This document shows, one piece after another, positions 1-5,812 of a stretch of 7,922 bases of DNA; within the stretch, counting starts at the first letter, position 1, and the number at the start of each line of letters is the position of its first letter. This DNA is from Alphaproteobacteria bacterium (GTDB lineage Bacteria; Pseudomonadota; Alphaproteobacteria; Geminicoccales; Geminicoccaceae). The position numbers and the translations under genes were made by a program. Location of the stretch: assembly GCA_026984595.1 (NCBI GenBank), contig JALSRW010000547.1, forward strand, positions 1-7,922. The letters are read 5' to 3'. Under the pieces are notes generated by a model. That model searched no databases. It had not been told where the DNA came from and saw only the letters and a list, made by a program, of their open reading frames with translations.

Positions 1-79
1 AGGCCAGATCCATCTCGTTGCAGACCTGGGCGAGACCGTTTTCGATGACGGCGAGGGTGACGGGGTCGAGACTGTGCAT
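1..79 (-). CDS. Partial hydantoinase B/oxoprolinase-family protein (N-terminus only)
   Basis: Only the first 26 codons lie in the window; the gene continues past the left edge. The readable protein starts MHSLDPVTLAVIENGLAQVC and goes on NEMDLA. The 'DPVTL-V--NGL-----EMD' pattern is typical of the start of hydantoinase B (HyuB) and 5-oxoprolinase beta-type subunits. These enzymes use ATP with a HyuA partner to open hydantoin, N-methylhydantoin or 5-oxoproline rings. The ATG at 77-79 is preceded on the minus strand by a weak purine-rich stretch, and no other start codon was found just upstream in frame. It lies 73 bases beyond the glyA stop on the same strand, so it could be the next operon gene. 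Family is inferred from a short segment; the substrate cannot be told. Confidence 0.6.
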   Translation of the reverse strand, partial: MHSLDPVTLAVIENGLAQVCNEMDLA

Positions 80-152
80 CCTCGGGCTCGTTCGGCAATG
101 GCTGGGTGGCGGCAGACTAGCCGGTCCACCGCCCCTCCGCCAGCCGGTCTCC
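80..152. other. Short intergenic gap after glyA
   Basis: This 73-base gap lies between the glyA stop and the hydantoinase-like start. I see no hairpin followed by a T-run on the minus strand, only a weak 6-bp inverted pair with a long loop. Transcriptional read-through from glyA into the next gene is therefore plausible. No convincing promoter was found either. Confidence 0.4.
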
Positions 153-1475
153 TCAGAGCCCCTCGTAAATGGGAAAGCGCCGGCACAGATCGTCCACCCG
201 GCGACGCACTCCGGCGGCCGTGCGCTCGGGAAGTTCGCCTTCGGCGGCCACCGCGTCGAGCACATCGCCGATCATCTGCCCGATCTCCCGGAACTCGGCG
301 GTAGCGAAGCCGCGGGTGGTGCCGGCAGGGGTGCCGAGGCGGATGCCCGAGGTCACGGTGGGCTTTTCGGGATCGAAGGGAACCCCGTTCTTGTTGCAGG
401 TGATCCCCACCCGCTCGAGGGCGGCTTCCGCCATGTTGCCCTTGAGGCCCTTGGGCCGCAGATCGACCAGCATCAGGTGATTGTCGGTGCCGCCGGAGAC
501 GATGGCGAGGCCGCGCTCGACCATCACCGCCGCCAGGGTCTTCGCATTGTCCACCACCTGCCGGCAGTAGACCGCGAATTCCGGGGACAATGCCTCCCGG
601 AAGGCCACCGCCTTGGCGGCGATCACATGCATCAGCGGACCGCCCTGCAGGCCGGGGAAGACCGCGGAGTTGATCCTGCGCCCGAGATCGGTGTCGTCGG
701 TGAGAATGAGACCGCCACGCGGCCCGCGCAGGGTCTTGTGGGTGGTGCTGGTCACCACATGCGCATGGGGGATCGGCGAGGGGTGCAGGCCGGTGGCCAC
801 CAGCCCGGCGATATGGGCCATGTCGACCATGAGATAGGCGCCGACCGCATCGGCGATCTCGCGAAAGCGCGCGAAGTCGATGATCCGCGAATAGGCCGAG
901 GCACCGGCGATGATGAGCTTGGGGCGGTGTGTCTCGGCCAGCCGTGCCACCTCCTCGTAGTCGATCAGCCCGTCCTCGCGGCGCACCCCGTAATGGACCG
1001 CCTGGAACCATTTGCCGGAAAGGGCGGGACGGGCGCCATGGGTGAGATGGCCGCCGGCCGAGAGATCCATCCCCAGAATGGTGTCGCCGGGCCTGGTCAG
1101 CGCCAGCATGACGGCACCGTTGGCCTGGGCGCCGGAATGGGGCTGGACATTGGCGAAGGCGCAGCCGAACAGTCGCCTGGCCCGCTCGATAGCCAGCGCC
1201 TCGGCGACATCGACATATTCGCAGCCGCCATAGTAGCGACGACCCGGATAGCCTTCGGCATATTTGTTGGTGAGCACCGAGCCCTGGGCCTCGAGCACCG
1301 CACGGCTGACGATGTTCTCGCTGGCGATGAGCTCGATCTGCTCCTGCTGGCGTCGCAGTTCGTCACGGATGGCGGCGTGGATCTCGGGATCCCGCTCCGC
1401 CAGCCGCGCGCTGAAGAACTCGCGGTCACCCGTCTCCACGACCCGCTCGCGCAGGCCGGCAGCTCCATCGGCCAT
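153..1475 (-). CDS. glyA: Serine hydroxymethyltransferase
   Basis: This is a PLP enzyme that interconverts glycine plus 5,10-methylene-tetrahydrofolate with serine plus tetrahydrofolate in the cytoplasm. The 440-residue product is a little longer than the usual ~417-430, with an N-terminal extension of about 18 residues. Seen in the sequence: the N-terminal IELIASEN block (47-54), NKYAEGYPGRRYYGG (70-84), the DMAHIAG cofactor-contact block (218-224, Asp218/His221), and TSTTHKTLRGPRGG (242-255), where Lys247 is the expected Schiff-base lysine. The block SGIRLGTPAGTTRGF (376-390) follows, and the ending RFPIYEGL is typical. The start lies 3 bases after the sdaA stop with a GGAG about 11 bases upstream, so the two genes are probably translated from one mRNA. 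Next to a serine dehydratase it likely runs in the glycine-to-serine direction, for catabolism; that direction is inferred. Confidence 0.97.
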   Translation of the reverse strand: MADGAAGLRERVVETGDREFFSARLAERDPEIHAAIRDELRRQQEQIELIASENIVSRAVLEAQGSVLTNKYAEGYPGRRYYGGCEYVDVAEALAIERARRLFGCAFANVQPHSGAQANGAVMLALTRPGDTILGMDLSAGGHLTHGARPALSGKWFQAVHYGVRREDGLIDYEEVARLAETHRPKLIIAGASAYSRIIDFARFREIADAVGAYLMVDMAHIAGLVATGLHPSPIPHAHVVTSTTHKTLRGPRGGLILTDDTDLGRRINSAVFPGLQGGPLMHVIAAKAVAFREALSPEFAVYCRQVVDNAKTLAAVMVERGLAIVSGGTDNHLMLVDLRPKGLKGNMAEAALERVGITCNKNGVPFDPEKPTVTSGIRLGTPAGTTRGFATAEFREIGQMIGDVLDAVAAEGELPERTAAGVRRRVDDLCRRFPIYEGL

Positions 1476-1478
1476 ATG

Positions 1479-2858
1479 TCAACACTCCACGCGATTGACG
1501 GCGAGACCCCCGAGCGAGGTCTCCTTGTATTTGTGGGACATGTCGCGGCCCGTCTCTCGCATGGTTTCGATCACCTTGTCGAGAGAGACGTGATGCCTGC
1601 CGTCGCCGCGCAGCGCGAGACGAGCGGCATTGATGGCCTTGACCGCTCCCATGGTGTTGCGCTCGATGCAGGGGATCTGCACGAGACCGCCGATCGGGTC
1701 GCAGGTCAGGCCGAGATTGTGCTCCATGCCGATCTCGGCGGCGTTCTCGATCTGCGCATTGCTGCCGCCGAGTACCGCACACAGGCCGCCGGCGGCCATC
1801 GAGCAGGCGACTCCCACTTCTCCCTGACAGCCCACCTCGGCGGCGGCGATCGAGGCGTTCTCCTTGTAGAGCATGCCAATGGCCCCGGCGGTCAGCAGGA
1901 ACTCCACCACCCCCCGCTTCGAGGCGCCCGGCACGAAGCGCACATAATAGGCGAGCACCGCCGGGATGATGCCGGCCGCACCGTTGGTGGGCGCGGTCAC
2001 CACCCGTCCGCCCGCGGCATTCTCCTCGTTGACCGCCAGGGCATAGAGGTTGACCCAGTCGAGGACCGTGAGCTGATCCTTGAGCCCGGCCTCCGGGCGG
2101 CGGGTGAGTTCGGCGTAGAGGGCGGGTGCCCGACGGCGCACGCCGAGCCCTCCCGGCAGAACGCCTTCGGCGCGGCAGCCCCGTTCGATGCAGGCCTCCA
2201 TCGCTTCCCAGATGCGCCAGAGACCGCTCGTCACCTCGGCCGGGCTCCGCCAGACCGTTTCGTTCCGGAGCACCAGTTCGGCGATCCGCAGTCCCTGCCC
2301 GGCGGCGCGTTCCAGAAGCTCGGCGACCGAGGAAAACGGATGTGGCAGGAGGACGTTGCTGCGGTCGGCCGAGGGTGCCACGGCCTCCTCCTCGCTGAGT
2401 ACGAAGCCCCCGCCGGTCGAGTAGTAGATCTCCTCCAGCAGCGTTTCTCCGTGCCGGGAGAAAGCGCGAAATCGCATGCCGTTGGGGTGCCGCGGCAGGC
2501 TCCGACCCTGGAGGAAGAGGAGATCGCGGGGTTCCTCGAAGGCGATCTGCGGGCCGCCGCCGAGACGCAACCGCCGCCGGGCGCGGACCTCTTCGACCAG
2601 CGCCTGCGCGGCTTCCGGGTCGACGGTTTCCGGATCCTCGCCCAGAAGCCCGAGGATCACCGCCCGATCGGTGGCATGTCCTTTGCCGGTGAGCGCCAGC
2701 GATCCGTAGAGCGCGATCTCCAGGCGCCCCACCTCCGGCAGCAGGGCGCGGCTCTGGAGTTCGCCCAGAAACCGCCCTGCCGCCCGCATCGGCCCCACGG
2801 TGTGCGAACTCGACGGACCGATGCCTATCGTGAACAGATCGAAAACGGAAAGAGGCAT
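1479..2858 (-). CDS. sdaA: L-serine ammonia-lyase (iron-sulphur serine dehydratase)
   Basis: Deaminates L-serine to pyruvate and ammonia in the cytoplasm, using a catalytic [4Fe-4S] cluster rather than PLP. The 459-residue single chain carries the beta domain first (SVFDLFTIGIGPSSSHTVGP at 4-23) and then the alpha catalytic domain (TAPTNGAAGIIPAVLAYY at 288-305). Cys344, Cys386 and Cys397 fit the three cluster ligands of type 2 serine dehydratases. The protein ends in Val-Glu-Cys, so Cys459 matches the C-terminal 'tail-in-mouth' cysteine that caps the cluster in the Legionella enzyme. The start has a GAGGTG ribosome site on the minus strand and lies 15 bases after the Mut7-C gene stop. The stop is 3 bases before glyA. 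The pairing makes a glycine-to-serine-to-pyruvate module. Specificity for serine over threonine is assumed from the family. Confidence 0.96.
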   Translation of the reverse strand: MPLSVFDLFTIGIGPSSSHTVGPMRAAGRFLGELQSRALLPEVGRLEIALYGSLALTGKGHATDRAVILGLLGEDPETVDPEAAQALVEEVRARRRLRLGGGPQIAFEEPRDLLFLQGRSLPRHPNGMRFRAFSRHGETLLEEIYYSTGGGFVLSEEEAVAPSADRSNVLLPHPFSSVAELLERAAGQGLRIAELVLRNETVWRSPAEVTSGLWRIWEAMEACIERGCRAEGVLPGGLGVRRRAPALYAELTRRPEAGLKDQLTVLDWVNLYALAVNEENAAGGRVVTAPTNGAAGIIPAVLAYYVRFVPGASKRGVVEFLLTAGAIGMLYKENASIAAAEVGCQGEVGVACSMAAGGLCAVLGGSNAQIENAAEIGMEHNLGLTCDPIGGLVQIPCIERNTMGAVKAINAARLALRGDGRHHVSLDKVIETMRETGRDMSHKYKETSLGGLAVNRVEC

Positions 2859-2873
2859 GTTCCACCTCGACCG

Positions 2874-3491
2874 CTACCGCGCATGCCTGCTTGGGCCGGC
2901 GCGCGGAACGACGCTATCGGGTTTGCGACAGAATGCATCCCGGGACGGGCCTCCCGCCGGCCCCGGGGGCGCCCGCTTCCAGCTTTCCAGCCGCGCCCGC
3001 ATCCGCCGGACATGGCTGCCCGGCCAGAACAGACGACCACAACGCGGGCAGCGGGTGAAAGGTCCGGGCAGGCGGCGCGCCGGTTCGGGAATGCCGGCGG
3101 CGATCGGGTCGCCCACTTCCTCGAGCTCGGCATTGTCCACCAGACAGCGGCTGAACGGGGCGTGCAGCCAGTCGATGCCGAATTCCTCTCGCAGGATGCG
3201 GGCGAGCTCGGGCAGACCGGTCATCGGCAGGTGGCGGATCTCGACATCGGGCGCCCGCAGGGAACGGTCGCAGGTGAGAAGGATGCGCCCCTCGCGACGG
3301 GCGATCTCCAGCAGCGTACCGTCGCACGCCTGCGGCGGAGCCAGGGCGGCGTCGTAGCCGGCGGCCCGCAGCCAGCGGGCGAGATGGGCGAGCATGGCAT
3401 CGCACAGGAAGCGCGGTGGGCGCTTGCCGGACGGCCCGGTCCGCGGGCCGGAACCCGGCTCAGCCGAGCGGGGGCCGGGTGGCGAGGGCAT
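2874..3491 (-). CDS. Mut7-C RNase-domain (PIN-like) protein
   Basis: A 205-residue protein of the Mut7-C family, named after the C-terminal domain of C. elegans Mut-7 and proposed to be a PIN-like RNase. RNA substrates of the bacterial members are unknown. Visible features: the FLCDAMLAHLARWLRAAGYD block (28-47) with acidic Asp31, GRILLTCDRSL (68-78) with Asp75, and a C-terminal zinc-ribbon-like part with CPRCG (148-152) and WPGSHVRRM (156-164). The first expected Cys-x-x-Cys pair reads CLVD (116-119), so one probable metal ligand is Asp. The first ~25 residues are Pro/Gly-rich and look non-conserved. Even so, the ATG at 3491 is the only ATG/GTG/TTG in frame upstream of Asp31, so it was kept; a GGAGG sits about 12 bases upstream. 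It overlaps the end of the DapA-family gene by 32 bases and precedes sdaA by 15. Its role in this metabolic operon is unknown. Confidence 0.85.
   Translation of the reverse strand: MPSPPGPRSAEPGSGPRTGPSGKRPPRFLCDAMLAHLARWLRAAGYDAALAPPQACDGTLLEIARREGRILLTCDRSLRAPDVEIRHLPMTGLPELARILREEFGIDWLHAPFSRCLVDNAELEEVGDPIAAGIPEPARRLPGPFTRCPRCGRLFWPGSHVRRMRARLESWKRAPPGPAGGPSRDAFCRKPDSVVPRAGPSRHAR
3432..3450 (-). other. GC-rich perfect hairpin just after the dapA-family stop
   Basis: The arms CGGCCCG (3432-3438) and CGGGCCG (3444-3450) form a perfect 7-bp stem around a 5-base loop. On the minus strand it begins 9 bases after the stop codon of the DapA-family gene and falls in the Pro/Gly-rich N-terminal coding part of the Mut7-C gene. 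No U-run follows, so it is not a standard terminator. It could protect the upstream message's 3' end or attenuate expression of the downstream genes; both roles are guesses. Confidence 0.35.
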
Positions 3492-4359
3492 GGCGCACGA
3501 GAGCCTCCACCCGCTGGCGCTCCTCCCCCACCAGCGGCAGGCGCGGAGGCCGTACCCATTCGCGGCCGGTGCCGGTGAGCTGGTTGGCGAGCTTGATCAT
3601 CTGCACGAGCTTCCTCTCGGTGTCGAGGTGCAGAAGGGGCATGAACCAGCGATAGAGGGCCAGGGCCTCGTCCAGCCGCCGGGCACTCGCCAGCTCGAAC
3701 AGGCGCACCGCCTCCACCGGCAGGCTGTTGGCCAGCCCGGATACCCATCCCACCGCGCCGCACAACAGGTTCTCGAGCAGCAGATCGTCGACCCCGCAAA
3801 AGATCCGGAAGCGATCTCCGAAATGGTTGATCATGTCGGTGATGCGCCGGCTGTCATGGGAGGAATCCTTGACCGCCACGATGTTGTCGCAGGCGGCCAG
3901 GCTCTCCAGCGCGGCGGGCTGGAGATCGACGTGGTAGGCCACCGGATTGTTGTAGATCATGATCGGCAGACGCGTGGCTTCGGCGACGGCCGAGAAATGG
4001 GCGATCGCCTCGCGCTCGTCCTGCGGATAGACCATGGCCGGCAGGACCATCAGCCCGTCGCAGCCGGCCCGCTCGGCCCGCGCCGCCGCTTCGATGGCGA
4101 AGACGGTGGTGTACTCGGCGATCCCGGCCAGTACCGGCACGCGCCCGTCGGCGACCTCCACCGCCGCGGCCGCTACCCTTTCCTTCTCCTCGGGGCGCAA
4201 CGAGGTGTTTTCTCCCAGCGTGCCGAGCATGACGAGACCGGTGCAGCCGGCCTCGAGGCACAGCGCCGCATGGCGGCGGGTGGCGTCGAGATCGAGCGAC
4301 CCGTCCTCGTGGAACTCGGTCATCAGCGCCGGAAAGACGCCCTTCCAGTCGACCCGCAT
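3460..4359 (-). CDS. DapA-family (dihydrodipicolinate synthase-like) lyase/deaminase
   Basis: A 299-residue TIM-barrel class I aldolase of the DapA/N-acetylneuraminate lyase family, which works through a Schiff base on lysine. Visible: GTLGENTSL (46-54) at the usual substrate-carboxylate loop, IYNNP (135-139) with catalytic Tyr136, and VAVKDSS (161-167) with Schiff-base Lys164. The GTLGEN loop, with the later GVDDLLLE and GAVGWVSG blocks, looks to me less like true DapA and more like the proteins found with hydroxyproline use in rhizobia. Those are 1-pyrroline-4-hydroxy-2-carboxylate deaminases, which make 2-oxoglutarate semialdehyde. The alternative suggested by the udh neighbour is 5-dehydro-4-deoxyglucarate dehydratase of the aldarate route. 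The start is clear: GGAGGAG sits 5 bases before the ATG. It is 20 bases after udh and overlaps the Mut7-C gene by 32 bases. Family is sure; substrate is not. Confidence 0.9.
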   Translation of the reverse strand: MRVDWKGVFPALMTEFHEDGSLDLDATRRHAALCLEAGCTGLVMLGTLGENTSLRPEEKERVAAAAVEVADGRVPVLAGIAEYTTVFAIEAAARAERAGCDGLMVLPAMVYPQDEREAIAHFSAVAEATRLPIMIYNNPVAYHVDLQPAALESLAACDNIVAVKDSSHDSRRITDMINHFGDRFRIFCGVDDLLLENLLCGAVGWVSGLANSLPVEAVRLFELASARRLDEALALYRWFMPLLHLDTERKLVQMIKLANQLTGTGREWVRPPRLPLVGEERQRVEALVRHALATRPPLG

Positions 4360-4364
4360 GGTAG

Positions 4365-4371
4365 CTCCTCC
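4365..4371 (-). promoter_or_regulatory. Strong ribosome binding site of the DapA-family gene
   Basis: On the minus strand this reads GGAGGAG, 5 bases before the ATG at 4357-4359. It lies inside the 20-base gap after udh and is the strongest Shine-Dalgarno match in the operon. It fixes the start and suggests efficient independent initiation on the shared mRNA. Confidence 0.75.
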
Positions 4372-4379
4372 GCCGGGTT

Positions 4380-5189
4380 TCAGCCGATGGCGTCCGGATC
4401 CCCGGAAAATTCCATACTGCAGAAATCACCGCCCTCGAACCGGTCGCCGATCGGGTCCGGAGGAAGCCCGGCCCGGGCCGCGAGGGCCTCGGCCGCATGA
4501 TCCTCGGCGCGATGACGGGGCCGATAGCCGAGCCGTCGGGCGGTCTCGTCGTCCCACCAGGAGCGCTCGTTTTCGGAGGCGCCGAACACCACCGCGTTGC
4601 GCAGCTCCGGATGTTCGAGGCCGATGCGCACGAGCTGCGCCAGATCCTCGGGATGGATCCAGATCGAGAGACGGCGATGATCGACCGGTTTCTCCGCGAC
4701 ATTACCGATGCGGATGCTCATCACCCGAAGACCGTATTTGTCGGCGTAGAGGGATCCGAGCGCCTCGCCGAAAGCCTTGGAAACCCCGTAGCGGCTGTCC
4801 GGGCGGACACGGTGATCGATGCCGATGCGGCGATGGCGCGGGTAGAAGCCGACGGCATGATTGGAGGAGGCGAAGACGACGCGTCTCACGCCCCGGCGCC
4901 GCGCTGCCTCGAACAGATGGTAGCAGCCGACGATGTTGGCCTCGAGGATCTCCGGCCAGGCTCCCTCCACCGCATGGCCGCCGAGATGGACGACGCCGTC
5001 CACCCCTTCGAGGGCGGCCATCACCGCCTCGGGATCGGCGAGATCGGCGGCGCGGAATTCCTCGCCGGGGCCGAGATCGGCCGGCGGCCGGCGATCGCTC
5101 AGCAGCAGCCGCGGATAGACGCCGCGCAGAAGGCGACGGAGCCAGCCGCCGACATTGCCCGCCGCCCCGGTGATCAGCACGGTATGCAT
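4380..5189 (-). CDS. udh: NAD-dependent uronate dehydrogenase-like SDR protein
   Basis: A 269-residue extended short-chain dehydrogenase. It most resembles uronate dehydrogenase, which oxidises D-galacturonate or D-glucuronate with NAD+ to the aldarolactone in the cytoplasm. Visible: the Rossmann motif GAAGNVGG (8-15), Asp32 after the second strand (NAD preference), DGVVHLGG (64-71), FASSNHAVGFYP (106-117), the catalytic pair YGVSK (Tyr134, Lys138), RIGNV (160-164) and LSIWIHPEDL (174-183). The SSNH block and the short C-terminal region match bacterial Udh proteins. The reading frame stays open far upstream, but MHTVLITGAAG is the natural N-terminus, with a GGGAGAGGG-like ribosome site before it. 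It is the first gene of the minus-strand operon, 20 bases before the DapA-family gene. It could be another sugar-nucleotide or sugar epimerase/dehydratase; the Udh assignment is from remembered motifs. Confidence 0.82.
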   Translation of the reverse strand: MHTVLITGAAGNVGGWLRRLLRGVYPRLLLSDRRPPADLGPGEEFRAADLADPEAVMAALEGVDGVVHLGGHAVEGAWPEILEANIVGCYHLFEAARRRGVRRVVFASSNHAVGFYPRHRRIGIDHRVRPDSRYGVSKAFGEALGSLYADKYGLRVMSIRIGNVAEKPVDHRRLSIWIHPEDLAQLVRIGLEHPELRNAVVFGASENERSWWDDETARRLGYRPRHRAEDHAAEALAARAGLPPDPIGDRFEGGDFCSMEFSGDPDAIG

Positions 5190-5214
5190 GGTCCGCCCTC
5201 TCCCTGTCGGCGCA

Positions 5215-5243
5215 AGGCTAGCCCGCATCGCCGGCACTGTCCT
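5215..5243 (-). promoter_or_regulatory. Candidate sigma-70-type promoter of the udh operon
   Basis: On the minus strand AGGACA (5238-5243) resembles a -35 box (TTGACA, 4 of 6). A 17-base spacer separates it from TAGCCT (5215-5220), a weak -10 match (3 of 6). Transcription would start near 5208, about 20 bases before the udh ATG, which fits a first operon gene. The match is modest and this is a GC-rich genome, so it is only a candidate. Confidence 0.3.
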
Positions 5244-5292
5244 GCCCTTTCTCCCGGACGGCGGGAAGGTTCCGCCGGACCCGGCGAAGGGC

Positions 5293-5321
5293 TTGCCACG
5301 ATGCGGCGCTGTACGCAGAGT
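5293..5321 (+). promoter_or_regulatory. Weak candidate promoter for the DUF4332/HlyU-like unit
   Basis: TTGCCA (5293-5298) matches the -35 consensus at 5 of 6 positions. It is followed, 17 bases later, by CAGAGT (5316-5321), a poor -10 box (3 of 6). A start near 5328 would place the 12-bp palindrome at 5341-5352 in the leader. No better plus-strand promoter was found in the divergent gap. Confidence 0.2.
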
Positions 5322-5340
5322 AGCTGCCCGGGGAGACGAA

Positions 5341-5352
5341 GCGCGATCGCGC
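5341..5352. repeat. Perfect 12-bp palindrome in the divergent intergenic region
   Basis: GCGCGATCGCGC reads the same on both strands and lies 32 bases before the ATG of the DUF4332 gene. It could be an operator for a dimeric regulator acting on one or both divergent units. It could also be chance: its GCGATCGC core also occurs inside coding sequence near 4001, 5091 and 6078. Confidence 0.4.
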
Positions 5353-5384
5353 CGCAGCAGGAGCGTGATCGGAGAAGGGCGGAA

Positions 5385-5792
5385 ATGCCGTATCCTGTCG
5401 AGCATATCGAGGGCATCGGTCGCAATTACGGAGCCAAGCTCAGGGAGGCCGGGATCTGCACCACGGCGGACCTGCTGCGCGCCGGCGGCGACCGGCAGCG
5501 GCGGCGGGAACTGGCGCGTCGCACCGGCATCGAGGAAGGGCGGCTGGCGAAATGGGTGGTGATGGCCGATTTCATGCGGATCAAGGGAATCGGCCGCCAG
5601 TATGCAGAACTGCTGGAGGCGGTGGGTGTCCGCACCGTGCGTCAACTCCGTGGCGAGCAGGCAGCCGATCTCGAGCGCCGCATGCGGAAGGTGAACGGGG
5701 AGGGACGGGTGACGCGGGCGCTGCCGGCCCGAAAGACCATCGCCCGCTGGATCGAACAGGCCGGAAGCCTACCTCCTGCGGTAAGTTCCTGA
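5385..5792 (+). CDS. DUF4332 helix-hairpin-helix protein
   Basis: A 135-residue protein built from two similar helix-hairpin-helix units. The first is IEGIGRNYGAKLREAGICTT (8-27) and the second IKGIGRQYAELLEAVGVRTV (66-85), about 58 residues apart; both carry the GIG hairpin and a following helix. This is the arrangement of DUF4332 proteins. Such HhH units usually bind DNA backbone without sequence specificity or mediate protein contacts, but no specific function is established for this family. There is no signal peptide or membrane segment, and the protein is rich in Arg, which fits nucleic-acid binding. The frame is open far upstream inside antisense udh. The ATG at 5385 was chosen because GGAG (5371-5374) lies 10 bases before it and the first repeat begins right after. 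It heads a two-gene plus-strand unit, 20 bases before the HlyU-like gene. Confidence 0.85.
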   Translation: MPYPVEHIEGIGRNYGAKLREAGICTTADLLRAGGDRQRRRELARRTGIEEGRLAKWVVMADFMRIKGIGRQYAELLEAVGVRTVRQLRGEQAADLERRMRKVNGEGRVTRALPARKTIARWIEQAGSLPPAVSS

Positions 5793-5800
5793 GAGCGGAG

Positions 5801-5807
5801 AGGAGAG
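5801..5807 (+). promoter_or_regulatory. Ribosome binding site supporting a TTG start
   Basis: AGGAGAG lies 5 bases before the TTG at 5813-5815. It is the evidence for choosing TTG as the start of the HlyU-like gene, since no ATG or GTG sits at the expected N-terminus of this small protein. Confidence 0.65.
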
Positions 5808-5812
5808 TCGGA

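Larger units (their letters stand above)
5190..5384. other. Divergent intergenic region between udh and the DUF4332 gene
   Basis: This 195-base gap is the longest non-coding stretch and must hold the promoters of both divergent units. Besides the two candidate promoters and the 12-bp palindrome it has a small GC hairpin: GGCGG (5260-5264) pairs with CCGCC (5272-5276). No riboswitch-like or RNA-gene structure was recognised. Confidence 0.7.

Noticed and set aside
1426..2865. A 479-codon minus-strand frame overlapping sdaA
   Set aside because: It is a frame-shifted shadow of sdaA with Arg/Gly-rich composition; sdaA itself is intact and well matched.
18..3578. A 1186-codon open frame on the plus strand
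   Set aside because: It runs antisense to glyA, sdaA and the Mut7-C gene, all of which have clear family motifs. Its translation is rich in Gly, His, Arg and Pro with no recognisable domain. Long antisense frames are expected in GC-rich genes with strong third-position bias.
3394..4500. A 368-codon plus-strand frame opposite the DapA-family gene
   Set aside because: It is antisense to a gene with intact catalytic Tyr and Lys motifs, and its translation shows no family pattern and no ribosome site.
4497..5384. Upstream extension of the DUF4332 frame
   Set aside because: It lies antisense to udh. The ATG at 5385 has its own ribosome site and leaves a protein of normal length.
5190..5645. Upstream extension of the udh frame by about 150 codons
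   Set aside because: The Rossmann motif sits right after the ATG at 5189, as usual for the family. The extension would cross the divergent gene and has no domain.
5552..5812. Upstream extension of the HlyU-like frame from an ATG inside the DUF4332 gene
   Set aside because: That segment is the out-of-frame reading of the DUF4332 gene. The family N-terminus begins at the TTG at 5813, which has a good ribosome site.
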